Counted from the stretch's first letter, positions 22,107-31,836 are shown. The stretch is DNA of 32,474 nucleotides from Bacteroidaceae bacterium (GCA_017557005.1 JAFZFZ010000049.1:1-32474), one strand, 5' to 3'. Notes: generated by a model not told the origin, from the letters alone. Program-made: numbers and translations.

Positions 22107-22140
22107 TTTTTAACTTTCAATTTTTAACTTTCAACTTTTA
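22107..22140. repeat. Tandem AT-rich repeat abutting the dxr stop
   Basis: The 14-bp word TTTTTAACTTTCAA occurs twice in tandem, followed by a partial third copy that runs into the dxr stop codon (22138-22140). The words are of the same type as the arms at 2166-2324. Here only one arm is present, so no inverted partner is seen. Confidence 0.7.
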
Positions 22141-23316
22141 ATGAATATACTCCTCTGCAATGCGGCGGGCCTCAGCATCGGTGGCTACATAGTCTTCGTA
22201 TGTAGGTGTGGTGATGAAGGCGGTCTTCTGCATGGTGCGCTCTATCACCTCGCTCATCTGCAGGAATCCGACGCGCTCCTTGAGGAAGGCTGCTACACAT
22301 ACCTCATTGGCTGCGTTGAGGATGCAGGGCATGTTGCCTCCGCGCTCCAAGGCCTCGAATGAGAGGGCGAGGTTGCGGAAGCGTACGGGGTCGGGCTGCT
22401 CGAAGGTCAGTGTAGAGAGTGTGGTGAAATCTACTCGCTGACTGCTGAGCGGCAGACGGTAGGGGTAGCTGAAGGCATACTGGATGGGTAGGCGCATGTC
22501 GGGGGTGCCGAGCTGTGCCTTGATGGATCCATCGGTAAACTGCACCATAGAGTGCACTACCGACTGCGGGTGTACTACGACCTCTATCTGCGAGGGAGTG
22601 ACATCGAAGAGCCACTTGGCCTCGATGACCTCAAATCCTTTGTTCATCATCGTTGCTGAGTCGATGGTGATCTTGGCGCCCATGTCCCAATTGGGGTGCT
22701 TCAGCGCCTGGTCGCGTGTGGCATGCTGCAGCTGCTCCATGCTCCATGTGCGGAAGGGGCCTCCTGAAGCGGTGAGCAGTATCTTCTCTATGGGGTTATT
22801 GGCTTCGCCGGTAAGGCATTGGAAGATGGCCGAATGCTCAGAGTCTACAGGCAAGATGGGCACACGATGCTCGATAGCCAGCTGCGTGATGAGTTCGCCC
22901 GCTACCACCAGTGTCTCCTTGTTGGCCAAAGCAATAGCCTTGCCTGCTCGGATGGCATTCATCGTAGGACGCAATCCGGCATATCCAACCATCGAGGCGA
23001 GCACGATATCGATGGGCTCGGCCTCTACGACTTCGCAAAGAGCATTCTCGCCTGCGTATACCTTGATGGGGAGGTCGGCCAGCGCTTCGCACAATTTGGT
23101 GTAGTGTGCTTCGTTGGCGATGACTACCACGTCGGGCTGATGGCGACGTGCCTGCTCGATGAGCAGGTCTACACTGTTGTTGGCCGTGAGTGCGTATACC
23201 TCGTAGAGGTCGCTATGCTCTTCTATCACCTGTAGCGCCTGGGTGCCAATAGAGCCCGTAGAGCCGAGGATGGCTACCTGTCTTTTGGGCTTGTTATGTG
23301 TAGTCTGTGTATTCAT
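22138..23316 (-). CDS. dxr: 1-deoxy-D-xylulose-5-phosphate reductoisomerase
   Basis: DXR makes 2-C-methyl-D-erythritol 4-phosphate from DXP with NADPH, the committed step of the MEP isoprenoid pathway and the target of fosmidomycin. The 392-residue length is normal. Signatures present are AILGSTGSIGTQAL (NADPH site), IALANKETLVVAGE, the metal-ligand LPVDSEHSAIFQCL, LTASGGPFR, and WDMGAKITIDSATMMNKGFE with LFDVTPSQIEVVVHPQS. It is co-directional with the M23 gene (9 bp upstream) and rseP. The stop codon is contiguous with an AT-rich tandem repeat. Confidence 0.97.
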   Translation of the reverse strand: MNTQTTHNKPKRQVAILGSTGSIGTQALQVIEEHSDLYEVYALTANNSVDLLIEQARRHQPDVVVIANEAHYTKLCEALADLPIKVYAGENALCEVVEAEPIDIVLASMVGYAGLRPTMNAIRAGKAIALANKETLVVAGELITQLAIEHRVPILPVDSEHSAIFQCLTGEANNPIEKILLTASGGPFRTWSMEQLQHATRDQALKHPNWDMGAKITIDSATMMNKGFEVIEAKWLFDVTPSQIEVVVHPQSVVHSMVQFTDGSIKAQLGTPDMRLPIQYAFSYPYRLPLSSQRVDFTTLSTLTFEQPDPVRFRNLALSFEALERGGNMPCILNAANEVCVAAFLKERVGFLQMSEVIERTMQKTAFITTPTYEDYVATDAEARRIAEEYIH

Positions 23317-23325
23317 TGTGCTTGA

Positions 23326-24192
23326 TTAGAATGATATATATTGTGTGGGGTCGAGGGCGGTACCCTTGTGCCATAACTCAAAATGGAGGAACGACTCGTC
23401 GGCGTTCTTGCTCTTGCTTCCGATGGTGCCCAGTGCCTCACCCGCTTTCACCTTGGTGCTCTCATGCTTGAACACTGCATCCAGATGCTTGTATACGGTA
23501 ACCAGATTGCCCACATGCTGTATGATGATGATATAGCCGTGGTCAGGGGTGTATCCGCTCATAAGGATGGTGCCGTCGAGGGCAACATTGACATTGTGGC
23601 TGGTGGCACTGGCGATATCGACGCCGAAATGGAGTTTGTTCGGGTCGAAAGCCTCTGCAATCAAGCCTCGCATGGGCGGGAAGAAATGCAGGTTGTCAAT
23701 CTCACTCTTGGGCTGGCTCTGTGAGGTAAGGTTATACTTTTCGTTCTCTTCGTACTGACGTATAAATTCGCTCTCACGCTCGGTGCGTGCCATGAGGTCT
23801 GAACTGCGCAGGGCCGTGATGGAGTCGATCGTGCTTACCGAGTCGACCTTCAGTTCGCCTCGCAGAATGTCCTGAATGTTGGTGACGTAGAGCTGGTGGC
23901 GCATGACCGCTTCGCTCAGAGAGTCGATGCGGATAGACGATTCGATGATTTGCTGGCGCACTTGCGGGTTTACATATCCGGGCATGAGTGTCTTGAGAGG
24001 TGAGTAGAACAAGAGTAGCACCGTGATGCCGGCAATGAGGATTGTCAGTGTGAGGAGATGGAGCATCACGAAGAATCGTGACGTTGATATCCGATGCTCC
24101 ACATCGCGTCCTCTATGTTGTGTGAGTATCACGTCATAACGGTGGAAAAATTGTTTCCAAAAGCCTCCGTTCTCTTTTTTCTTTCTTGTCAT
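23326..24192 (-). CDS. M23/LytM-domain envelope protein with altered HxH motif
   Basis: This 288-residue protein has a cytoplasmic N-terminus (~1-42), one membrane segment (~43-63), a periplasmic coiled-coil-like region (~75-155), and a C-terminal M23 (LytM) domain (~165-288). H188 and D192 (HFGVD) match the first two zinc ligands, H236 (VYKHL) matches a catalytic His, and H270 (LHFEL) matches the third ligand. The position of the first His of the HxH motif is Phe268 (SFLHFELW), so one catalytic His seems to be missing. It may be a weakened endopeptidase or an amidase-activating LytM factor like EnvC (inference). It lies 9 bp upstream of dxr. The ATG at 24192 is well placed before the basic KKKE stretch. 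Confidence 0.85.
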   Translation of the reverse strand: MTRKKKENGGFWKQFFHRYDVILTQHRGRDVEHRISTSRFFVMLHLLTLTILIAGITVLLLFYSPLKTLMPGYVNPQVRQQIIESSIRIDSLSEAVMRHQLYVTNIQDILRGELKVDSVSTIDSITALRSSDLMARTERESEFIRQYEENEKYNLTSQSQPKSEIDNLHFFPPMRGLIAEAFDPNKLHFGVDIASATSHNVNVALDGTILMSGYTPDHGYIIIIQHVGNLVTVYKHLDAVFKHESTKVKAGEALGTIGSKSKNADESFLHFELWHKGTALDPTQYISF

Positions 24193-24208
24193 ATTCGATG
24201 CGCTGTAG

Positions 24209-24216
24209 CAAATGTA
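24209..24216 (-). promoter_or_regulatory. Possible internal -7 element before the M23 gene
   Basis: TACATTTG on the minus strand (24216-24209) matches TAnnTTTG and sits 17 bp before the M23 ATG, in the 57-bp gap after rimM. No TTTG occurs at the expected distance, so it is a weak candidate. Confidence 0.35.
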
Positions 24217-24249
24217 CGAAAAGTTTGTGACTATCCTTCTCTTACTGAA

Positions 24250-24764
24250 TTATTCTAACAATCCTTCAGGAAGATTAAACATTATTAAGCGTTTGTCGTG
24301 GTCGATATCCTCGATAAACTCCTCTTGAGCGGGGACGAGTATCTCCTCTCCGTTGGGGCGCTCTATTACAAACAGGGTATTGATGGTGCTCTCGTCTACA
24401 TCGACCAGTTCGCCCAGGTCACCATGTGTGGTGTCTTGTGCGGCAAAGCCGATGAAGTATTGCCAACTGAGTTCGCCCTCTTCGGCCTGCTCGGCATACG
24501 ATTTGGGGAAATACACCATCTTGTTGGTAAACATGGCTGCTTGCTCCGAGGTGTCGATGCGTTCAAATTTGATGAGTGCCACCTCGTTGCTCTTGAAGCG
24601 GTACTCTTCGATGAAGAAGGGTACGAGGATGCCATCCATGTCGCACACGAGGTAGGGGCAGTCGACGCGGTCAAACACATCGTCGGTAAATGACAATGCC
24701 ATCTCGCCCTGCACGCCATGAGTGCGGGTAAACTTACCTATGCAATATACTTCTTCGGGTCGTA

Positions 24765-24768
<4 letters not shown>
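24250..24768 (-). CDS. rimM: 16S rRNA maturation factor RimM
   Basis: RimM binds S19 on the 30S subunit head and aids 16S processing. The 172-residue protein has the N-terminal beta-barrel domain with CIGKFTRTHGVQGEMALSF and the C-terminal PRC-barrel domain (~95-172), including LGELVDVDES and ILVPAQEEFIEDIDHDKRLIMFNLPEGLLE. The last segment is the usual family ending. Its start overlaps the murA stop by 4 bp (ATGA), so the two are translationally coupled. Confidence 0.95.
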
Positions 24769-26074
<1,306 letters not shown>

Positions 26075-26075
<1 letters not shown>

Positions 26076-26692
26076 TAGTGCTTCTTTTTATTTTTACGGT
26101 ATTGGCCGTTGCGGTTCTTTTGGTTTTTCTGATTCTGCTGCGAGGGAGCGCGGTATACGCCCAGGTTGAGCTGGTCGGCATCGAGGCGTATCTGTCCGTT
26201 TGAGTATTCGTAGATGTCCTCGAATATTTTGCGGTCCTCTACGTTCTCCTTGTTCCACAGGATATATTCCTTCTTCATCTGCGCAGCGATGAGGCGTAGC
26301 AGTTGCATACGCTCCTCGCCCTCGGGCATCTCGCATGCCTTCTGTATCATCTCTTGCACGCAGCGTCCATAGTGCAGGTAACGGATGTTGCCTTTAGGGT
26401 ATTCGATGCGCTGTGGAGTGGGGTGCAGGGCTTCGGCGTTGCTTACCTCATAGGGGTATTCGATGTCGAGCTTGAAGTCGGCCATCACCGCCAGGTGGTC
26501 CCACAGCTTGTGCTTGAAGTCGGGCATGTCGCGCAACTGTGGATACATGTTGCCCATCACGGCAATGATGGTGTTGGCGCAGCGTTGGCGTTCGGCACGA
26601 TCCTCAATGGTGATGGCATGATCTACCATCTTCTGCACGGCACGTCCATACTCGGGCATCGGCAGATTTTTCTCTTGCGTATTATATTTCAT
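26075..26692 (-). CDS. DUF4290 family protein
   Basis: This 205-residue protein belongs to DUF4290, a family found in Bacteroidota and usually placed just before murA. Its family start MKYNTQEKNLPMPEYGR fixes the ATG at 26692; the frame runs on to 26746 without homology. It is mostly helical, with AVQKMVDHAITIEDRAERQRCA and MGNMYPQLRDMPDFKHKLWDHLA as long conserved helices. It ends in a basic tail (QKNQKNRNGQYRKNKKKH) that could bind nucleic acid. No function is known. Its stop overlaps the murA start by one base (TAATG), and tsaB ends 19 bp upstream, so it is part of the tsaB-murA-rimM operon. Confidence 0.9.
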
Positions 26693-26711
26693 TGATATGA
26701 ATGATGATTCA

Positions 26712-27404
26712 CTATAAAACTTTGTTCTTGGCCACGGTAGCCACAAACTCCTTCAGGTAGAAGGGCTCAAAGTAGGCCACGTCTTGGAATTCGTTGTTGT
26801 AGAATGCTCTGTCGGCAAGGGGGAACATCCAGTTTGCCAAGGGCTTTATGTTGTCTACGAATCGGGCATTGGGGTGTGTCAGCACCTTCTTGCACTTGTC
26901 GGCTCCGTTGCCAAAGAAGTATACGGGCTGCTTCTCCAGGTACTCGGCATAGCTGTTCTCGTCGATGATGTCGGCACTCACCTCTTTCACGGCATTGAGG
27001 GCACGGTCGTAGATGGCCGAGTACACCTCCATGCGGCGGGCGTCGATCATGGGGCACAGCAGTGCATCCTCAGGCAGCTCGTCCATGAGCAGCACGGGTA
27101 CGCTCAGCACCTTCAGTGTGGGCAGCGCTATCAAGGGCAGACTGCGTCCGTAGCAGATACCCTTGGCCATCGATGCGCCAATGCGCAATCCTGTATAAGA
27201 ACCGGGACCGCAACTCACTGCCACCGCGTCGATGCGTTTGGCATGGCTATCGGCCATCGACAACACTTCGTCAATATACACGCCGAGGGTCACCGCATGC
27301 TGCGGACCATTGCTATCCTCCTTTGAAAACAATACGGCTCCATCTTCGCTCAGAGCCACCGAGCACACATCCGTAGATGTCTCTATATGCAATATACAAG
27401 CCAT
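26712..27404 (-). CDS. tsaB: tRNA threonylcarbamoyladenosine factor TsaB
   Basis: TsaB forms the TsaBD(E) complex that places threonylcarbamoyl on A37 of ANN-decoding tRNAs. The 230-residue protein has the ASKHA-fold N-terminus (ILHIETSTDVCSVALSEDG) and the family's SCGPGSYTGLRIGASMAKG loop, with the helix MIDARRMEVYSAIYD in the second half. It is a protein-scaffold member and lacks an active kinase site, as usual for TsaB. It is the first gene of the long minus-strand operon. Its likely -7 element is TAATTTTG at 27434-27441. Divergent yicC begins 126 bp away. Confidence 0.95.
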   Translation of the reverse strand: MACILHIETSTDVCSVALSEDGAVLFSKEDSNGPQHAVTLGVYIDEVLSMADSHAKRIDAVAVSCGPGSYTGLRIGASMAKGICYGRSLPLIALPTLKVLSVPVLLMDELPEDALLCPMIDARRMEVYSAIYDRALNAVKEVSADIIDENSYAEYLEKQPVYFFGNGADKCKKVLTHPNARFVDNIKPLANWMFPLADRAFYNNEFQDVAYFEPFYLKEFVATVAKNKVL

Positions 27405-27414
27405 TTTTATATAT

Positions 27415-27472
27415 ACTAATACATATTAGTGTGCAAAATTAAAGAATTTATGCGATAAAAGCACTATCTTTG
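27415..27472. promoter_or_regulatory. Divergent promoter region between tsaB and yicC
   Basis: The 125-bp spacer holds TAATTTTG on the minus strand (27441-27434) for tsaB and TATCTTTG on the plus strand (27465-27472) for yicC. Both fit TAnnTTTG; neither has a clear TTTG at -33. A perfect palindrome ACTAAT-ACAT-ATTAGT (27415-27430) lies on the tsaB side and could be an operator or a leader hairpin. Confidence 0.45.
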
Positions 27473-27529
27473 CCAAAAATAAGCGAATAATTGTATAGCG
27501 ATAAACATTAAAACAGACTCTATCAGACT

Positions 27530-28405
27530 ATGATATTATCAATGACAGGCTATGGTAAGGCCACAGCCACTTATGGCAGCAAGAAAATATGTGCCGAGAT
27601 CAAGTCGCTCAACAGCAAAGCGCTCGACCTCTCTACTCGTATCGCTCCCCTCTATCGTGAGAAGGAGATGGAGATACGTACCCTCATCGGTCAGTCGCTC
27701 GAACGTGGCAAGGTGGACTTCAGTCTTTGGATTGAGGAGGATGCAGCCCAGCAGGGCGCACCGGTCAACAAGGCCATCGTAGAGAACTACTATGCACAGA
27801 TCAAGGCCGTGAGCGAGGCTACCGGTATCCCCGAGCCTGCCGATTGGTTTTCGACCCTGCTGCGTATGCCCGATGTGCTCACCCGTACCGAGGTGAAGGA
27901 ACTCAGCGCCGAGGAGTGGGAGGTAGCCCGCCAGGTGGTGAGCGATGCCATCGCACTGCTGATGGACTTCCGTCGTCAGGAGGGTGCTGCTCTGGAGCGC
28001 AAGTTTAACGAGAAGATTGACAATATCGAACAGCTCCTCCACAGCATCGTGCCCTACGAGCAGGAGCGCACCGAGAAGATTCGTGAGCGCATCCTCGACA
28101 ACTTGCAGAAGAACCTCGGTATCGAGTACGACAACAATCGTTTCGAGCAAGAGCTCATCTACTACATCGAGAAGCTCGATATCAACGAAGAGAAGCAACG
28201 CCTCACCAATCACCTCAGCTACTTCCGTGAGACCATGCGCGAAGGCCATGGCCAAGGAAAGAAGTTGGGCTTCATCGCTCAGGAGATGGGCCGCGAAATC
28301 AATACCACAGGTAGCAAGAGCAACCATGCTGAGATGCAAAACATCGTGGTGAAGATGAAGGACGAACTCGAGCAGATCAAGGAGCAGGTGTTGAATGTAA
28401 TGTAA
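27530..28405 (+). CDS. yicC: YicC-family endoribonuclease
   Basis: YicC-like proteins are RNA endonucleases that form oligomers and are linked to small-RNA turnover in E. coli. The 291-residue length is typical. The N-terminal domain begins MILSMTGYGKA and contains EIKSLNSKALDLSTRI, and the C-terminal DUF1732 domain ends with the signature KKLGFIAQEMGREINTTGSKSN then EMQNIVVKMKDELEQIKEQVLNV. The gene precedes gmk, a common order in bacteria, with a 103-bp spacer of inverted AT-rich words. The ATG at 27530 is the natural start of the MTGYG motif. Confidence 0.95.
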   Translation: MILSMTGYGKATATYGSKKICAEIKSLNSKALDLSTRIAPLYREKEMEIRTLIGQSLERGKVDFSLWIEEDAAQQGAPVNKAIVENYYAQIKAVSEATGIPEPADWFSTLLRMPDVLTRTEVKELSAEEWEVARQVVSDAIALLMDFRRQEGAALERKFNEKIDNIEQLLHSIVPYEQERTEKIRERILDNLQKNLGIEYDNNRFEQELIYYIEKLDINEEKQRLTNHLSYFRETMREGHGQGKKLGFIAQEMGREINTTGSKSNHAEMQNIVVKMKDELEQIKEQVLNVM

Positions 28406-28409
28406 ACTG

Positions 28410-28503
28410 AATTTACAATTCGACCATTTACAATGTACCATTTAGACCTTAAATCGTTCATTTGTAAATAAATTGTAAATAGTAAATTCGTAAATTGTAA
28501 ATA
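28410..28503. repeat. Inverted AT-rich repeat between yicC and gmk
   Basis: The left arm (28410-28444) carries ATTTACAATT-type words and the right arm (28461-28503) carries AATTGTAAAT words, reverse complements of each other. The core between them is only about 16 bp. The element fills most of the yicC-gmk spacer. Confidence 0.7.
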
Positions 28504-28508
28504 GCGCT

Positions 28509-29075
28509 ATGACTGGCAAACTCATCATTTTCTCAGCCCCTTCGGGCTCAGGTAAATCTACCATCATCAACTATCTCATGCAGCAAGGCCTTGGCTTGGC
28601 CTTCTCCATCTCGGCCACCAGTCGTGCACCGCGTGGCAGCGAGCAGCATGGAGTGGAATATTTCTTCCTCAGTCCCGAGGAGTTTCGCGAGCGCATCGCT
28701 GCGGGCGACTTCCTTGAGTATGAGGAGGTATACCCCGACCGCTTCTATGGCACCCTCAAGGAGCAGGTAGAGCGTCAGCTCGAGGCGGGTCAGCATGTCG
28801 TGTTCGATGTGGATGTAGTAGGTGGCTGCAATATCAAGGAGTACTATGGCGACCGTGCCCTCTCACTCTTTATCCAGCCTCCCTCAGTCGAGGAGCTCCG
28901 CCGCCGTCTCGAAGGCCGTGGCACCGATGCCCCCGAGGTTATCCAGCAGCGTATCGACAAGGCAGAGTACGAGCTCTCTTTTGCGCCCAAGTTTGACAAG
29001 GTAGTCATCAACGACGACCTTGCCACAGCCCAAGCCGAAGCCCTCAGCATCATCAAGAAGTTTATTGAGTGTTGA
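28509..29075 (+). CDS. gmk: Guanylate kinase
   Basis: GMK phosphorylates GMP to GDP with ATP. The 188-residue protein has the P-loop APSGSGKST at residues 10-18, the GMP-binding ATSRAPRGSEQHGVEYFFLS block, FLEYEEVYPDRFYGTLKEQVE, and the lid and adenine region RRLEGRGTDAPEVIQQRIDKA. Alanine replaces the usual first glycine of GPSGSGKST, a mild change. It follows yicC and precedes nadD by 31 bp, the usual local order. The spacer to nadD contains TTGAGAGTTTT, a word related to the repeat family seen inside nadD. Confidence 0.97.
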   Translation: MTGKLIIFSAPSGSGKSTIINYLMQQGLGLAFSISATSRAPRGSEQHGVEYFFLSPEEFRERIAAGDFLEYEEVYPDRFYGTLKEQVERQLEAGQHVVFDVDVVGGCNIKEYYGDRALSLFIQPPSVEELRRRLEGRGTDAPEVIQQRIDKAEYELSFAPKFDKVVINDDLATAQAEALSIIKKFIEC

Positions 29076-29106
29076 GAGTTTTCGTCATCGTTTTCGTTTT
29101 AGAAGC

Positions 29107-29697
29107 ATGAAGCGAATCGGCATCTTTGGAGGTTCATTCAATCCCGTACACCTCGGACATACCGCCCTTGCAGCCTATATCTGTGAGCAGGGGATGGTCG
29201 ATGAGGTGTGGATGATGGTGAGTCCGCAAAATCCACTCAAGCAAGACCTTACGCTTCTCGACGAACAGCATCGCTTGTCCATGCTTCGTCTGGCTGTGGA
29301 GCCCTATCCCATGCTGCAAGCCTGCGACTTTGAGTTTCACTTGCCGCGCCCTTCCTATACCTACCACACGCTGCAAGCCTTGCGTGCCGCTTACCCCGCG
29401 CATGCCTTTAGTCTCATCATTGGTGAGGACAATTGGAATTGCTTCGACCGCTGGTTTCGTGGCGACGACATCCTTCGTGAGACTCCCATCATCATCTATC
29501 CGCGCGATTCGGTTGAGAGTTTAGAGTTGAGAGTCGAAGGAGCTGCCCAACCCCTCTCCCCTCATCCCTCACCCCTTAAACTCTTCCCCTTCAGCTCCAC
29601 TGAGGTGCGCAGTAGCCTTGCTTCGGGGCAGCGGGTCGACCATATGCTGCATCCGGCAGTAATCCAATATATTCACCAACACCATCTGTACGAATGA
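29107..29697 (+). CDS. nadD: Nicotinate-nucleotide adenylyltransferase with repeat-derived segment
   Basis: NadD joins ATP and nicotinate mononucleotide to give deamido-NAD. The 196-residue protein has GIFGGSFNPVHLGHTALA at its N-terminus, with the GxFxPxHxGH nucleotidyl-transferase motif, and SSTEVRSSLASG near the C-terminus. The ATG at 29107 is chosen because the frame continues upstream without homology. Between IIIYPR and the SSTEVR motif, the enzyme normally has a short loop and a strand. Here this is about 29 residues (29506-29592) encoded by a low-complexity repeat with inverted arms, so it reads VESLELRVEGAAQPLSPHPS-like. The catalytic motifs are intact. It overlaps the MORN gene by 4 bp. 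Confidence 0.9.
   Translation: MKRIGIFGGSFNPVHLGHTALAAYICEQGMVDEVWMMVSPQNPLKQDLTLLDEQHRLSMLRLAVEPYPMLQACDFEFHLPRPSYTYHTLQALRAAYPAHAFSLIIGEDNWNCFDRWFRGDDILRETPIIIYPRDSVESLELRVEGAAQPLSPHPSPLKLFPFSSTEVRSSLASGQRVDHMLHPAVIQYIHQHHLYE
29512..29584. repeat. Inverted-arm repeat element inside nadD
   Basis: The left arm (29512-29533) is GTTGAGAG-TTTAGAG-TTGAGAG. The right arm (29551-29584) runs CCCCTCTCCCC to CTTAAACTCTT. The arms are of the same words, and in the same order, as those at 32373-32474. It stays in frame, with no stop codon, through the nadD gene. Confidence 0.75.
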
Positions 29698-30320
29698 TAC
29701 GTCTATCAGCCCTTCTCGTAGCTCTTACCTTGTGTGGCAGCCTTGCTTCCCAGTCGCTCCCCGAACCCTATCAGCTGGCTCCCGACTACATGCATGCGAT
29801 GCTCTCCGATGTCATTGCTACTGATTGTCAGGTGGTCGCCTATAGCAGTGGTGGCGGACAGTATTACGGCCATTCGCGTCGCAATCGCTTCTTTGGTTGG
29901 GGTAGCTACATTGCAGGATCCAACTGCTGGATAGGTCAGTGGCGCGACGGACATTGTGTCTTCGGCATTCTCATCAAAGGCGCCGAGGGTCGTGTAGGAT
30001 CTGATGTCCACCATATCGTCTATAACCTTACCGATGGCACCCCTCTGCGCATCGTCAAGGACAATGAGACCCACACTCTCACGTCCGAAGCCTCGCAAGC
30101 TTCGCCCCGCCGCTTTGTTCGCCTCGACTATGCCAATGGCGACTACTACATAGGCGAAACCATGAACAACCGTTGCCATGGTCAAGGCATCTATCACTGG
30201 ACCAACGGAAACTACTGGTATGGCACCTTCTCTGAGGGCTACCGCCAAGGCTATGGCGCACTCTTCCGCACCGACGGCACCATCGACTACGGCCTGTGGC
30301 TGGGCGACGATAAGCAGTAG
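29694..30320 (+). CDS. Secreted MORN-repeat protein
   Basis: This 208-residue protein has a signal peptide (residues 1-19, ending GSLAS). The C-terminal half has two or three MORN-type repeats: YYIGETMNNRCHGQGIYHWTNG, then YWYGTFSEGYRQGYGALFRTDG, and a final YGLWLGD. The N-terminal half includes a further degenerate repeat (YYGHSRRNRFFGWGSYI, WIGQWRDGHCVFGILI). MORN repeats serve as membrane or protein interaction surfaces; bacterial roles are mostly unknown. The start overlaps the nadD stop by 4 bp (ATGA), so translation is coupled to a cytoplasmic NAD enzyme with no obvious functional link. Confidence 0.8.
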   Translation: MIRLSALLVALTLCGSLASQSLPEPYQLAPDYMHAMLSDVIATDCQVVAYSSGGGQYYGHSRRNRFFGWGSYIAGSNCWIGQWRDGHCVFGILIKGAEGRVGSDVHHIVYNLTDGTPLRIVKDNETHTLTSEASQASPRRFVRLDYANGDYYIGETMNNRCHGQGIYHWTNGNYWYGTFSEGYRQGYGALFRTDGTIDYGLWLGDDKQ

Positions 30321-30393
30321 CTTTTTCTCTGTTTTTTAGCTCGTGCTTTCTAAAAACAACTACAATCAATTTATATCTAACGAAACGTACTCT

Positions 30394-31836
30394 ATGATTA
30401 CTTCAGGAAATATACTTCTTATAGGCTCTATCTTGCTGTTTGTCAGTATTGCAGTGAGCAAGACCAGTGCTCGCTTCGGTGTGCCCACCCTTTTGCTCTT
30501 CTTGGTCGTGGGCATGCTCTTCGGCACCGACGGCCTCGGTTTGCAGTTTGATGACATGGCCGATGCGCAGTTTGTGGGTATGATAGCGCTCTGCATCATC
30601 CTCTTCTCGGGTGGTATGGATACCAAGTTTCACGAGATCAAGCCCGTATTAGGACCGGGACTCGTGCTCTCCACCATAGGTGTACTGCTTACCGCTCTTA
30701 TCACGGGTACCTTTATTTGGTGGCTCTCGGGCATGCAATGGACCAACATCCACTTCGCCTTCCTCCCCTCCTTGTTGTTGGCCGCTACTATGTCGTCTAC
30801 CGACTCGGCATCGGTGTTTGCCATCCTTCGTCAGCAGAAGATGAACCTCAAGCATAACCTCCGCCCCATGCTCGAGCTCGAGAGCGGTAGTAACGACCCC
30901 ATGGCTTACATGCTCACCGTCGTGCTCATCCAGTTTATCAACCAAGAGGTCAGCAGCACGGGCAGCATATTGCTCACCTTTGCGCAGCAGTTTGTCTTTG
31001 GTGGCGCCATCGGCTACGGTCTCGGCAAGTTGGCGGTGTATGTCATCAACAAGCTCAACCTCGACAACAAGTCGCTCTATCCCATCTTCATGCTTGCTGT
31101 CGCCTTCTTCACCTTTGCCATCACTGACCTCTTCAAGGGCAACGGCTACCTTGCCGTATACATTGCCGGCATGATGATAGGCAACTCACGTATCGCCAAT
31201 CGCAAGGAGATCAGCACCTTCTTCGACGGACTCACCTGGTTGTTCCAGATCATCATGTTCATCCTCCTCGGTCTGCTCGTCAATCCGCACGAGATGGTCG
31301 ATGTGGCCCTCGTAGCGATCCTCATTGCAGGCTTCATGGTGCTCTTGGGTCGTCCCTTGAGCGTGCTTCTGAGCCTTATGCCCTTCAAGAACATCACCTT
31401 CCGCTCCAAGGCCTACATCTCATGGGTGGGCTTGCGTGGCGCTGTGCCCATCATCTTCGCCACCTATCCCGTAGTGGCAGGCATTGAGGGGTCTCAGGTC
31501 ATCTTCAATATCGTATTCTTCATCACCCTCCTCTCTCTGCTCCTGCAAGGTACCACTCTTCCCTTCTTTGCCCGCAAGCTTGGTCTGTCGGCACCGCTGG
31601 AGAAGACCGGCAATGACTTTGGTGTAGAGCTCCCCGAGGAGATTGACACCGAGCTCACCGACCTTGTTGTCACTCCCGAGATGATTGAGGATGGCGACAC
31701 GCTGAAAGAGATGTCCCTCCCCGAAGGCGCCCTTGTGATGATTGTCAAGCGCGGCAAAGAGTTTCTCGTTCCCAACGGCTCGCTACACCTGCAGGTGGGC
31801 GACAAACTGCTGCTCATATCAGAGGGGGCGAAGTAG
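30394..31836 (+). CDS. CvrA/NhaP2-type K+/H+ antiporter
   Basis: This 480-residue inner-membrane protein has about 12-13 hydrophobic segments and the sodium/proton exchanger fold (residues ~1-390), with the conserved SSTDSASVFAIL and LESGSNDPMAYML motifs whose acidic residues bind the ion. A C-terminal RCK_C-like regulatory domain (~400-480) reads VVTPEMIEDGDTLKEM through GDKLLLISEG. This layout fits potassium/proton antiporters of the CvrA/NhaP2 family. The ATG at 30394 is preferred; the frame begins at a GTG at 30343, but the added 17 residues resemble nothing in the family. It follows the MORN gene by 73 bp, and no terminator or clear promoter is visible between them. Confidence 0.9.
   Translation: MITSGNILLIGSILLFVSIAVSKTSARFGVPTLLLFLVVGMLFGTDGLGLQFDDMADAQFVGMIALCIILFSGGMDTKFHEIKPVLGPGLVLSTIGVLLTALITGTFIWWLSGMQWTNIHFAFLPSLLLAATMSSTDSASVFAILRQQKMNLKHNLRPMLELESGSNDPMAYMLTVVLIQFINQEVSSTGSILLTFAQQFVFGGAIGYGLGKLAVYVINKLNLDNKSLYPIFMLAVAFFTFAITDLFKGNGYLAVYIAGMMIGNSRIANRKEISTFFDGLTWLFQIIMFILLGLLVNPHEMVDVALVAILIAGFMVLLGRPLSVLLSLMPFKNITFRSKAYISWVGLRGAVPIIFATYPVVAGIEGSQVIFNIVFFITLLSLLLQGTTLPFFARKLGLSAPLEKTGNDFGVELPEEIDTELTDLVVTPEMIEDGDTLKEMSLPEGALVMIVKRGKEFLVPNGSLHLQVGDKLLLISEGAK

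Noticed and set aside
27539..28441. 300-residue open frame antisense to yicC
   Set aside because: Shadow frame; the plus-strand YicC motifs and local gene order are unambiguous.
29020..29106. N-terminal extension of nadD inside gmk
   Set aside because: It overlaps the gmk end out of frame and precedes the normal NadD start GIFGGSFNP.
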